From the NCBI RefSeq assembly GCF_016889705.1, contig NZ_CP069526.1, positions 8,460,001-8,524,000 of the forward strand: 64,000 nucleotides of DNA. Reading direction: 5' to 3'. Source of the DNA: Amycolatopsis sp. FDAARGOS 1241 (GTDB taxonomy: Bacteria > Actinomycetota > Actinomycetes > Mycobacteriales > Pseudonocardiaceae). Under the pieces are notes generated by a model. The model was not told where the DNA came from. It made no database searches and worked only from the letters and a program-made list of their open reading frames with translations. The translations under genes were made by a program, and so were the position numbers. How positions within the stretch are numbered: the first letter of the stretch is position 1; every line of letters starts with the position of its first letter. Below, piece by piece: positions 18,297-26,528 of the stretch.

Positions 18297-19367
18297 TTAG
18301 TGCGTTCGCGCGACCAGGTAGTCGGCGACCGACTCGCAGGCATCGCGCGCGGGGGAAGCGGGCAGCGCTGCGAGCTCGGCACGTGCTCGCGAAGCGTAGT
18401 CGGAAAGGGTGACGCGCGCGCGTTCGAGTCCGTGAGAACTTCGCAAGAGCTCGAGGGCCTCCTCGACCAGAGCGTCCTCGGTGATGGGGCCGGCGAGCAG
18501 CTCCACGAGCCGCGGGTCGGTGGCCGGGTCGGCCAGCGCGTACAGCATGGGCAGCGTGCGGACGCCTTCGCGCAGGTCCGTGCCCTGCACCTTGCCCAGC
18601 TCGTCGGAGGGCGACGCGATGTCGATGATGTCGTCCGAGATCTGGAACGCCGTGCCGATGAGCTCCCCGAAGCGGCACAGCGCCTGGATGTACTCCTCGG
18701 GCGCGCCGGACATCATGCCGCCGAACCGCCCGGACGTCGCGATCAGCGAGCCGGTCTTCTGCGCGATGACCGTGAGGTAATGCTCGACGGGGTCGTCGCC
18801 GGGGCCCGGGCCGACCGTCTCGCGCATCTGCCCGGTCACGAGCTCGCCGAACGTCTCGGCGATGATGCGCGCCGCGTCGGTGCCGAGGTCTGCGACCAGG
18901 CGGGAGGCGTGGGCGAAGAGGAAGTCGCCGGTCAGGATCGCGACGGTGTTGTCCCAGCGCGCGTTGACGCTCTCCGCGCCGCGCCGCATGGTCGCCTCGT
19001 CCATCACGTCGTCGTGGTACAGCGTCGCCAGGTGCACCAGCTCCACCGCGGCGGCCGCGATGAGCACGTGCTCTCCCTGCTTGGGCCCGAACTGCGCCGA
19101 CAGCAGCGTGAACAGGGGACGGAAACGTTTGCCCCCCGCCTCGACCAGGTGCAACGCCGCGTCGTGCACCGCCTGCACATCGCTCTTCACGACGTCCCGC
19201 AGCATCGCCTCGACGTCCGCCAGCCCCCCGGCAACCGCCCGCAGCAGCTCCTCGTCCTCGATCTGCAGCCCGACGGTCGCGCGCAGGTCCTCGACAGCGC
19301 CATCCCGCGCAGCGCCATCCCGCGCAGCGGCGGCTCCCGCCCCCGGGGGTGGTGAAGACACAGACAC
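18297..19367 (-). CDS. Long-chain polyprenyl diphosphate synthase (menaquinone side chain)
   Basis: 356 residues from GTG 19367, with GGAG five bases upstream. First aspartate-rich motif DDVMD at 119-123 and second DDIID at 245-249, with GGKRFRPL near 78-85. It condenses isopentenyl diphosphate onto an allylic primer. Small residues before the first motif imply a long product such as the octa- or nonaprenyl tail of menaquinone. Homologous to mycobacterial GrcC1, which I recall as a neighbour of menaquinone genes. It ends 14 bases before the sunset-domain gene, so the two are probably co-transcribed. Confidence 0.92.
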   Translation of the reverse strand: MSVSSPPPGAGAAAARDGAARDGAVEDLRATVGLQIEDEELLRAVAGGLADVEAMLRDVVKSDVQAVHDAALHLVEAGGKRFRPLFTLLSAQFGPKQGEHVLIAAAAVELVHLATLYHDDVMDEATMRRGAESVNARWDNTVAILTGDFLFAHASRLVADLGTDAARIIAETFGELVTGQMRETVGPGPGDDPVEHYLTVIAQKTGSLIATSGRFGGMMSGAPEEYIQALCRFGELIGTAFQISDDIIDIASPSDELGKVQGTDLREGVRTLPMLYALADPATDPRLVELLAGPITEDALVEEALELLRSSHGLERARVTLSDYASRARAELAALPASPARDACESVADYLVARTH

Positions 19368-19682
19368 GTCGGCTCCGCTCTCTCATGCGCCGGCAGGTTT
19401 CCGGTCTTCAGAGTAGTGGCTACCCCTGGGCCGCCGTTTAACCGCTGTCCAGGGGAAACGGTGACGAACATGACATCGGGCGCCGACGGACGTTCTCCCA
19501 CCGACCCGGACACCTCGGGAACCACGAACGGGTTGAACCACCCGCACGGACGGGTGATCGACGCTCAGCAGCGCAACGGGCGAAACGGGCGCGCGGATAT
19601 TCACTCAGTGGGAGATCACCGGCGCGCTCCGGGCAGCGGGGAGAGCGGCGCGGTCGAGAGAACGGCACAGCGGAGGACAAGT
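19368..19682. other. Divergent intergenic region
   Basis: 315 bases between two divergent starts. A frame in phase with the secreted-protein gene extends leftwards through it but lacks a ribosome site and a sensible N-terminus. I see no RNA gene. Promoters for both genes must lie here; I cannot place them. Confidence 0.4.
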
Positions 19683-20333
19683 ATGCGCAGGAACAGCAGG
19701 CGGGCGGGGCTCGTCGCGGCGGTCGTGGTGGCCGGGGGCGTGGTCACGGGCGGGATGGCGCACGCGGACACGCCGGCCGGGGTGGCGGACCTCGGTGAAG
19801 CGAGTTTCACCAAGGGCGCGACCACGGTGACGGTGCCGACGCTGGCACCGTGCGCGGTGGAGGGGCCGACGAGCGCGTCGGCGGAGTCCGTGACCAAGCC
19901 GGGGCTCACGTTCGGCGGCGGGACGTCGTCGTGCACGACCACCGTCGTGGATCCGGACAACGACACGACCACCACCAAATCGACGGCCACCGGGAAGAAT
20001 TTCGAGCTCTCGGCCCTCGTGAGCGCCGGCGGGCCGCGCATCCGCCTGGCGAGCTACACCGTCACGTGCGACGCGGCGCAGCGGCAGACGAACGCGAACT
20101 GGACGTTCAGCGGCCTCGCGGGCATCACCGGCCTGCCGTCACCGATGCCGGCGAACTACACCAAGCCCATCACCAAAGCCAACGGCACCGTGCTGGCCAA
20201 CGCGGTCTTCAACACCCAGACCCTCCCCGGCGACGGCAGCATCAGCCTCACCATGCTGCGCATCGACTTCGCGCCGGCATCCGGGATCACCGGCGCTGTC
20301 ACCGTCGGTCGCACTTCGTGCTCCCCTGTGTAG
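19683..20333 (+). CDS. Secreted protein of unknown function
   Basis: 216 residues from ATG 19683, chosen because GGAGGA lies five bases upstream and a clear signal peptide follows (MRRNSRR, hydrophobic core, AHA cleavage near 31). The mature part is Thr/Ser/Ala-rich with beta-strand character, four cysteines (LAPCAVEG, TSSCTTTV, TVTCDAA, TSCSPV) and a DPDNDTTTTK stretch. It resembles the loosely defined secreted choice-of-anchor-type proteins of actinobacteria, but I do not assign it. The stop is followed after four bases by the hairpin element starting at 20338. Confidence 0.7.
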   Translation: MRRNSRRAGLVAAVVVAGGVVTGGMAHADTPAGVADLGEASFTKGATTVTVPTLAPCAVEGPTSASAESVTKPGLTFGGGTSSCTTTVVDPDNDTTTTKSTATGKNFELSALVSAGGPRIRLASYTVTCDAAQRQTNANWTFSGLAGITGLPSPMPANYTKPITKANGTVLANAVFNTQTLPGDGSISLTMLRIDFAPASGITGAVTVGRTSCSPV

Positions 20334-20457
20334 TTTTGCCTCGGCTTCGCCGAGGCGGCGAGATCGCCTTTGAGCCGGCTTCTTCCGCACGATGTGTTCG
20401 GGCTGGGGGCCGAACACATCGTGCGGAAAAACCGGCGCGATTTCGCGGGGTGGTTCA
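20334..20457 (+). repeat. Hairpin repeat element, copy 1 (3'-end element)
   Basis: This ~124-base element begins directly at the stop codon of the secreted-protein gene. It holds a palindrome GCCTCGGCTTCGCCGAGGC (20338-20356), GGCGAGATCGCC, a 19-bp hairpin (20383-20428) and ends with ACCGGCGCGATTTCGCGGGG. An inverted copy lies at 23278-23398 behind nuoN, nearly identical outside the loop. The terminal block is the same as part of the 65-bp unit of the adjoining tandem array. Confidence 0.85.
20383..20428 (+). terminator. 19-bp stem terminator inside hairpin element copy 1
   Basis: TTCCGCACGATGTGTTCGG (20383-20401) pairs perfectly with 20410-20428 around an eight-base loop and is followed by AA. 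In the other copy one stem pair is changed on both sides (G-C here, T-A there), a compensatory change that shows the structure is conserved. The symmetric stem could end transcription from either side. Confidence 0.75.
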
Positions 20458-20530
20458 GCCCTTTGCCCGTCAGCAGGGCAGCCGCAAGGCCGGACCCTGC
20501 AGCAACGGCGCCAGCTCGGCCGAGGGCCGG

Positions 20531-21415
20531 GCAGCGTCGCGCGGTCCAGAAACGACAAGGCCTCGCGGGGTGGCGCACCGGCTTTCTCGCCGGCGCCACG
20601 CCGGCCAGAAACCGGCGCGACTCGGCGAAGTAACTCAGCGCCGCTGTCGCCTCAACAAAAGCACGCGAGCCACAAGCGGGCACGGCCTCGCCGTGTGGTT
20701 CAGCAGTCTCGTCACCTCAACAGCGCCACGCGGAACTAAAAAACCGCGCGATTCGGCGAAGTAACTCAGCGCCGCTGCCACCTCAACAGCGTCACGCACG
20801 CCAGAAACCGATACGACCCTGGAGTGGCTCAGCGGCGCTGCCGCCTCAACAGCGTCACGCGGGCAGAAATCGGCGCGACTCGGCGAAGTCGCTTAAGGGC
20901 ACTACCACCTCAACAAAAGCACACAAACCACAAGCGGGCACGGCCTCACCGTGGTCGTTCAGCAACATCGCCACCTCACCAGCGCCACGCGGACCAAAAA
21001 CCGGCACGACCTGGCGAAGTCGCTCAGCGCGCTGTCACCTCAAACAGCGTCACACACGCCAGAAACCGATACGACCCTGGAGTGGCTCAGCGGCCCGGCC
21101 ACCTCAACAGCGCCACGTGATCCAGAAGCCGGCGCGATCTGGCGGAGTGGTTGAGTGGCCCTGCCACCTCGGCAAGATCACGCGGACCAAATGCGGGCGC
21201 GGCCTCGCGGGGGTGGTTCAGGGGCCTTGCCACGTCGACAGCGCCACGCGCAATAAAAACCAGCGCGACCTTCGGAGTGGCGCAGCAGCGCTGCCATCTC
21301 AGCGGCCGCGCCGGGCCACGAGCCGGCGCGGCCTTGCCGGGTGGGCAGAGGCCTGTACCTCAGCGGCGTCGTGCGGACCAGAAGCCGGCGCGGGTCGCTC
21401 GGGGCGCGTCGGCGG
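20531..21415. repeat. Tandem array of degenerate ~65-bp units
   Basis: Thirteen to fourteen units of 63-66 bases are recognisable from recurring GCCACGCGGACCAGAAACCG, GGCGCGACCTCGCGGAGTGG and TGCCACCTCAACAGC blocks. Unit starts: 20531, 20595, 20661, 20725, 20791, 20854, 20919, 20984, 21049, 21112, 21177, 21241, then less clear. Units 20595-20853 and 20854-21111 are a higher-order duplication: unit 1 matches 5, 2 matches 6, 3 matches 7, 4 matches 8 better than their neighbours. The period is not a multiple of three and frames crossing it are not genes. The 1,084-base gap 20334-21417 holds only this and the hairpin element. Confidence 0.85.
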
Positions 21416-21417
21416 TT

Positions 21418-22125
21418 TCACGTCTGCAGGGCGGTGCGCAGGGCCGGATCCTGAAGCAGCGGAAGCAGGTCGGGGTCCAGCACCCGCGAAGCGCCCGGCA
21501 GCGAGGCCTGGCGCAGCATCGCGTGCAGCACGTCGGCGTGGGGTTGGTCCTGCAGGGTCCACACGGCGCGGCGGCGGGCGTCCGCGGAACCGAGCCACCA
21601 GTGCGTCACCAGGGCCGCCACCTGTTCCACCGCGGCGGCGCGCCCGCGTTCCAGCAGGGGCCGGTTCAGGCCGCACACCTCGATCGTCGCGCGGCCCTTG
21701 TCGGTCAGTGCGCGGTAGGTGCCGATGGACAGCACGAGGAACAGGTGGTCCAGCGGGTCGTCGACGGTGGGGTCGATGAGTAGCGGCTCCCCGGCGTTGT
21801 CGACCGGGAACCGGTCGCGCTTGTGGTGGCTGTTGCAGAACTCGCACGCCAGCAAGTGGTTCAGCCAGTCGAACGCCCGGCGCGGGTTGCGGGCCACCGG
21901 TTCGAAGTGGTCCACAGTGGACCCGAGGCCGTCGCCGCAGTACATGCAGTAGCCGCGGCCCGAGGCCATCACGCCGAGCTGGGCGCGGATCGCCCGCCTG
22001 GCCCCGCGGGCGGAAGTCCACAAGCGACGCGCGGTTTTCGTGTCCCCGTGCGGGATACGCGCCGTCAACCGCAAGAGCTCCGAAGACACCGAGGCAGGCA
22101 GCGCCACGCGGCGCAGCGCGATCAC
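21418..22125 (-). CDS. HNH endonuclease, PtuB-like, of a two-gene ATPase/nuclease system
   Basis: 235 residues from a GTG at 22125 that overlaps the ATPase stop by four bases. CMYC at 60-63, DHF at 72-74, N89, and CEFCN with K102 give an HNH/ββα-metal core held by two CxxC zinc pairs; the pattern CxYC-DHFxPxxR-DWxNxLLxCxxCN matches the nuclease partner (PtuB) of Septu and retron Ec78-type defence systems. The C-terminal ~120 residues are helical. It probably cleaves nucleic acid when the ATPase partner is triggered, for example by phage. A longer start at 22203 would overlap the ATPase by 82 bases and is rejected. The stop abuts the 65-bp repeat array. Confidence 0.75.
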   Translation of the reverse strand: MIALRRVALPASVSSELLRLTARIPHGDTKTARRLWTSARGARRAIRAQLGVMASGRGYCMYCGDGLGSTVDHFEPVARNPRRAFDWLNHLLACEFCNSHHKRDRFPVDNAGEPLLIDPTVDDPLDHLFLVLSIGTYRALTDKGRATIEVCGLNRPLLERGRAAAVEQVAALVTHWWLGSADARRRAVWTLQDQPHADVLHAMLRQASLPGASRVLDPDLLPLLQDPALRTALQT

Positions 22126-23201
22126 CGCTCGTCGAAGTTCCGCGTCACGTCCTCGACCCGGCTGGGCGGCGAGCTGCTCAGCCGCCGGCGCAGCTGCTCC
22201 CACTCACGCACGCCGGCGGCGTCGGCCTGGCCCGTCGCTACGAGCAGCTCCAGCTCCGCCAGGTGCTCGCGCAGCTCGACGGCCCGCGGTGAGTAGGGGC
22301 TGTCCAGCCCGAACAGGTCCGACAGCACGGCGTCGTCACCGCTGCCGTAGACCACGCGCCGGTACAGCTCGTCGGACACCACCCGCGGCGGCTCCTGCTC
22401 GTCCGGCCCTGGCAGCCGGATCAGCCCGCCCGGGTCGGCCGCCTGGCACACGTACGGGCTGTGCGTGCTCACCACGAACTGGATCCGCGGGAAGTGCGCC
22501 TTGAGCCACGGCCCGATCCGCTTCTGCCACGACACGTGCAGGTGCGCGTCGACCTCGTCGATCAGCACCACACCCGGCGCGTCCACCCCGAGCCCGGCCT
22601 CCGCGAGCTGCCGCACGAGGTCGACGACCAGAGCCGTGACGGTGCGGTACCCGTCGCTCATCTCGCGCAGCGGGAAGCGGTCGCCGCGGTAGGACACCCA
22701 CAGGCCGTCGGAGTCGACGTCGCGCACGCGGTAGCCGTCGGGCAGCAAGCCGTCGCCGAGCAGGCCCAGCACGGAATCCTTCAGCTCCCGCGCACCCGCC
22801 TTGCCCTCCAGCGCGCGCAGGTGCTGGTTGATCAGCCACGCGACGCCCTCGGCCAGCGACGCGTCCTCGCTGAACAGGCTCGCCACGCGCGCGAACTCGC
22901 CGCGCATCAGGGACTGCGCCTCCGGCGCGCCCCCGGCCAGCCGCCGGAACGGACCGTAGCCGGCGCAGAACGCAGGCCCCTCGCCCACCACCTCGACGTC
23001 GATCGAGCTGTCCTCACCGACCAGATCGTCGGCGAACGGCGGCCGCACGATCGCCTGCGCCAGCGCGCGCAGGAACGTCGTCTTGCCCGACCCGTTGCGC
23101 CCGGCGAGCACGATCCAGCCCGGTCCGGGCAGCCGCAGGTCCACCGTGCGCGGACCGCGGAACCCCAGCACGTCCGTGATCCGCACTCGCTCGATGACCA
23201 T
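22122..23201 (-). CDS. ABC/AAA-type ATPase, PtuA-like, partner of the HNH nuclease
   Basis: 359 residues. RecF/SMC-like N-terminus (ITDVLGFRGPRTVDLRL) with P-loop GRNGSGKT at 34-41, signature-like MSDGYRT at 181-187, Walker B VVLIDEVDAHLH at 211-222 and H-loop STHSPY at 245-250. There is no TOPRIM domain, so it is not an OLD nuclease. The C-terminal DLFGLDSPYSPRAVELREHL stretch is like that of ATPases paired with HNH nucleases. It is taken as sensor and regulator of the coupled nuclease. Weak AGGGC site before the ATG. Alternative role: DNA repair ATPase, but the nuclease coupling favours defence. Confidence 0.78.
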   Translation of the reverse strand: MVIERVRITDVLGFRGPRTVDLRLPGPGWIVLAGRNGSGKTTFLRALAQAIVRPPFADDLVGEDSSIDVEVVGEGPAFCAGYGPFRRLAGGAPEAQSLMRGEFARVASLFSEDASLAEGVAWLINQHLRALEGKAGARELKDSVLGLLGDGLLPDGYRVRDVDSDGLWVSYRGDRFPLREMSDGYRTVTALVVDLVRQLAEAGLGVDAPGVVLIDEVDAHLHVSWQKRIGPWLKAHFPRIQFVVSTHSPYVCQAADPGGLIRLPGPDEQEPPRVVSDELYRRVVYGSGDDAVLSDLFGLDSPYSPRAVELREHLAELELLVATGQADAAGVREWEQLRRRLSSSPPSRVEDVTRNFDER

Positions 23202-23277
23202 GCCCTGAGCTTATCGGCCGGACACGACGAAGGCTGCCGCGAAATCCTCCGCAACAGCCTCCCTCACCTACTGACCA

Positions 23278-23398
23278 CCCCACGAGATCGCGCCGGTTTT
23301 TTTCCTCACGATGTGTTCGGGCCCCCCGGGGTCGAGCACATCGTGAGGAAGAAGCCGGCTCAAAGGCGATCTCGCCGCCTCGGCGAAGCCGAGGCCGA
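23278..23398 (-). repeat. Hairpin repeat element, copy 2 (behind nuoN)
   Basis: Inverted relative to the copy at 20334 but in the same orientation relative to its own gene: it starts right after the nuoN stop, with the same GCCTCGGCTTCGCCGAGGC palindrome, then GGCGAGATCGCCTTTGAGCC, then a long stem (TTCCTCACGATGTGCTCG paired with CGAACACATCGTGAGGAA, one G-T pair) and CCGGCGCGATCTCGTGGGG. It probably ends the nuo transcript. Between it and the ATPase start an imperfect hairpin (AGGCTG/CAGCCT, 23231-23260) is also seen. Confidence 0.85.
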
Positions 23399-24973
23399 CT
23401 ACCCAGCGAAGCCGCCTGAAGCCGCCCAGTTCAAGGCGAAGGTCGGCACCAGGCCCAGCACCAGCGTGACCACCACGCCGAGCGTGATGGCCGCCGTGGT
23501 GAAGCCGCCCGGGATGGCGACCGTCGGGCCGTCGGCGGCCGGCTCGGAGAAGTACATCAGCACGATCACGCGCAGGTAGAAGAACGCCGCCACCGCGCTG
23601 AACACCAGGGCGACCACCACCAGCGGGGCCATGCCGTCGGACAGCGCCGCGGAGAACACCACGAACTTGCCCACGAAGCCGCTCGTCAGCGGGATACCGG
23701 CGAGAGCCAGCAGGAGGAACGTGAACACGCCCGCGAGCACCGGCGAGCGCTTCGCCAGGCCCGCCCACGCCGACAGGTGCGTGGCCTCCCCGCTGCCGTC
23801 CCGCACGAGGCTGATCACGCCGAACGCCGCCAGCGTGGTGAAGCCGTAGGCGAGCAGGTAGAACAGCGTGCTCGACAGGCCGTCTTCGGTCATCGCGATC
23901 GCGCCGACGAGCAGGAAGCCCGCGTGGGCGATCGAGGAGTACGCGATCATGCGCTTCACGTCGGTCTGCGTGAGCCCGAGGATCGCGCCGATCGCCATCG
24001 AGATGATCGCCACGGCCCACAGCACGCCGCGCCACTCCCAGCTGGTCGAGGAGAACGCGACGGACAGCACGCGCAGGATCGCGCCGAACGCCGCGACCTT
24101 CGTGCACGCGGCCATGAAGCCCGTCACCGGCGTCGGGGCGCCCTGGTAGACGTCCGGCGTCCAGGTGTGGAACGGGCCGACCGAGCCCTTGAACAGCAGG
24201 CCGACCACGAGCAGGCCGAGGCCGGCGAACAGCAGCGTGTCCGAGCGGTCCGAGCCGGCGGCGGCGTTGGCGATGTCAGCGAGCTTCACGGAGTTCGCGT
24301 AGCCGTAGAGCAGCGCGAGGCCGTAGAGGAAGAACGCCGAGGAGAACGCGCCCAGCAGGAAGTACTTCACCGCCGACTCCTGCGAGATGAGCCGGCGCCG
24401 CCGGGCCAGGCCGCACATGAGGTACAGCGGCAGGCTCAGCACCTCGAGGGCGATGAACATCGTCAGCAGGTCGTTGGCCGCGGTGAAGGCCATCATGCCG
24501 CCGAGCGCGAACAGCGTCAGCGGGAACACCTCGGTCTGCGACCTCGTCGCGGTGGCGACCTGCGCGCGGTCCTGCACGGTACCGGGGCTGATCGCGGCCT
24601 GCGCCACGAACGCGCCACCCGGCTCGACCTTGCGGTCGGCGATGAGGAACACCGCGCCGAGCGCCAGCAGGAGCAGCGTGCCCCAGAGGAACAGCGACGG
24701 CCGGTCCACCGAGATGGCTCCCGCGAACGTGGTCACACCCGCCTTCGGCGAGTTGTCCGTCGCGTAGAACACCAGCGCCGCACCGGACGCGACGATCGCG
24801 AGCAGGCTCATGAACACCTGCAGGCCCCAGCGCAGGTTCCTGGGCGCGAAGGCCTCCACCAGCACGCTGACGCACGCGACGCCGAAGACGATCAGCAGCG
24901 GCAGCACGGCTGCGTAGTCGATCGAGGGCGTCGGCAGCTGCGCCGGCGCCTGGGTGAGGAACATGTCGAGCAC
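23399..24973 (-). CDS. nuoN: NADH-quinone oxidoreductase subunit N
   Basis: 524 residues, about 14 membrane helices; antiporter-like proton channel subunit at the middle of the complex I membrane arm. The proton-antiporter core includes LYLMCGLARRRRLISQESAV, the lysine in GLLFKGSVGPFHTWTPDVYQ and MIAYSSIAHAGFLLVGA. GTG start at 24973 with GGAGG ten bases upstream, four bases after nuoM; an ATG three codons in is possible. Last gene of the nuo operon. Confidence 0.95.
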   Translation of the reverse strand: MLDMFLTQAPAQLPTPSIDYAAVLPLLIVFGVACVSVLVEAFAPRNLRWGLQVFMSLLAIVASGAALVFYATDNSPKAGVTTFAGAISVDRPSLFLWGTLLLLALGAVFLIADRKVEPGGAFVAQAAISPGTVQDRAQVATATRSQTEVFPLTLFALGGMMAFTAANDLLTMFIALEVLSLPLYLMCGLARRRRLISQESAVKYFLLGAFSSAFFLYGLALLYGYANSVKLADIANAAAGSDRSDTLLFAGLGLLVVGLLFKGSVGPFHTWTPDVYQGAPTPVTGFMAACTKVAAFGAILRVLSVAFSSTSWEWRGVLWAVAIISMAIGAILGLTQTDVKRMIAYSSIAHAGFLLVGAIAMTEDGLSSTLFYLLAYGFTTLAAFGVISLVRDGSGEATHLSAWAGLAKRSPVLAGVFTFLLLALAGIPLTSGFVGKFVVFSAALSDGMAPLVVVALVFSAVAAFFYLRVIVLMYFSEPAADGPTVAIPGGFTTAAITLGVVVTLVLGLVPTFALNWAASGGFAG

Positions 24974-24976
24974 GGG

Positions 24977-26527
24977 TTACTTGCCTCCCTGCACGGCAGA
25001 CAGCGTCGCCTGCACCGACGGGGTGATCGTGTCGAGCAGCGGCTTGGGGTAGAAGCCCAGGCCGATGATGAGGAAAACCAGCGGGGCCAGGATCGCGATC
25101 TCCTTGCCGCCGAGGTCCTTGATGGCCTTCTTGGCGCCGAGTTCCGGCGCCATCGCGGTGCCCGGGCCGCCGCCGACGCCGATGAGCGCGTCGCCGCGCA
25201 CCGGGCCTTGCATGATCCGCTGGTAGAGCCACAGCACGTACGCCGCGGCGAGCACCATGCCGACCGTCGCGATGATCGCGTACACCGGCTGCGTCACGAA
25301 GGAGCCCAGCAGCACCAGGAACTCGCTGATGAACGAGTTGGTGCCCGGCAGCGACAGCGCCGAGAGGCCGGCGATCAGCAGCATCCCGCCGAGCAGCGGG
25401 GTCACCTTCGCCATGCCGCCGTAGTCGGAGATCCGTGTGGACCCACCGCGCATCACGATCAAGCCGATCACCACGATCAGCATCCCGGTCGAGAGGCTGT
25501 GGTTCAGCATGTACGACACCGAACCGACCATCGCCTGCTCGTTGAAGGTGAAGATGCCGAGCGCGATGAACCCGAAGTGGGCGATCGAGACGTAGGCGAT
25601 GAACCGCTTCATGTCCGACTGCCCCGCGGCGAGGATCGAGCCGTAGAGCACGCCGATCACCGACAGCACCAGCACCAGCGGCGCCAGCGTCTTGCTCGCT
25701 TCGGGGAACATCGGCAGGCAGTAGCGCAGGAAGCCGAACGTGCCGACCTTGTCGAGCACACCGACCAGCAGCACCGCGACCCCGATCGGGGCCTGGCCCG
25801 CGGCGTCCGGGAGCCAGGTGTGGAACGGCACCAGCGGCGCCTTGATCGCGAACGCGAGGAAGAAGCCGAGGAACAGCCAGATCTGCGTGCCCGTCGGCGC
25901 GTCCCGCACCACGGTGACCAAGGTGGCCCAGTCGAACGTGCCGTGGCCCAGCTTGTCCGACGCGAGCGAGTACGCGCCGATCGCCGAGGCCAGCATGATC
26001 AGGCCGCCGAGGAACGAGTACAGGAAGAACTTCACCGCCGCGTACTGCCGGTTCGCGCCGCCGTAGCCGCCGATCAGGAAGTACATCGGGATCAGCATGA
26101 TCTCGAACAGCACGTAGAAGAGGAACACGTCGGTCGCCGCGAAGACGCCGATCGTGATCGCCTCCTGCAGCAGGATCAGCGACAGGAACCCGCCGGCGCT
26201 GCGGCCGGCCGGGAGCTTGTCGGTGAGCCCGAGCGCGCCCACCACGATCGGCACGAGCAGGGCGATCACCGCGATCATGATCAGCGAGATGCCGTCGGTG
26301 CCGAACGCGATGTGGATGCCGAAGGTGGGGATCCAGTCCATCGAGGTGGCCTGCTGGATCCGTGCGCCCGAGGGCGAGTAGCTCGCCCAGAACGGGATGA
26401 TCAGCAGGAACTCCGCAATGGACACGACCAGCGCGGTCGCGATCGCGGCCCGGTCGTTCCCCTTCAGGAACGCCAGCACCAGCGAGCCGGCCAGCGGCAG
26501 CAGGATGAGCGCCAGAAGCCAAGTCAT
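24977..26527 (-). CDS. nuoM: NADH-quinone oxidoreductase subunit M
   Basis: 516 residues, about 14 helices, proton-pumping antiporter-like subunit. Conserved glutamate in FYVLFEIMLIPMYFLIGGYG and lysines in FAIKAPLVPFHTWLPDAAGQ and MKRFIAYVSIAHFGFIALG are present. Starts one base after the nuoL stop, so translation is coupled. Confidence 0.96.
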   Translation of the reverse strand: MTWLLALILLPLAGSLVLAFLKGNDRAAIATALVVSIAEFLLIIPFWASYSPSGARIQQATSMDWIPTFGIHIAFGTDGISLIMIAVIALLVPIVVGALGLTDKLPAGRSAGGFLSLILLQEAITIGVFAATDVFLFYVLFEIMLIPMYFLIGGYGGANRQYAAVKFFLYSFLGGLIMLASAIGAYSLASDKLGHGTFDWATLVTVVRDAPTGTQIWLFLGFFLAFAIKAPLVPFHTWLPDAAGQAPIGVAVLLVGVLDKVGTFGFLRYCLPMFPEASKTLAPLVLVLSVIGVLYGSILAAGQSDMKRFIAYVSIAHFGFIALGIFTFNEQAMVGSVSYMLNHSLSTGMLIVVIGLIVMRGGSTRISDYGGMAKVTPLLGGMLLIAGLSALSLPGTNSFISEFLVLLGSFVTQPVYAIIATVGMVLAAAYVLWLYQRIMQGPVRGDALIGVGGGPGTAMAPELGAKKAIKDLGGKEIAILAPLVFLIIGLGFYPKPLLDTITPSVQATLSAVQGGK

Positions 26528-26528
26528 G

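Noticed and set aside
16927..19386. 819-codon frame joining the sunset-domain protein with sequence opposite the prenyl synthase
   Set aside because: The upstream part is an arginine-rich shadow of the polyprenyl synthase gene; a start with ribosome site at 18282 gives a sensible protein.
21121..21240. tRNA-like sequence in the 65-bp units (GGCGGAGTGGTTGAGTGG)
   Set aside because: Resembles a D-arm only; no T-arm (GTTCGAATC type) or matching acceptor stem could be found.
20531..21415. CRISPR array
   Set aside because: Units are conserved along their whole length with a higher-order duplication; there are no unique spacers and no cas genes.
20334..23398. Transposon with terminal inverted repeats
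   Set aside because: No transposase or target duplication; the element copies are better explained as 3'-end hairpins of the two flanking genes.
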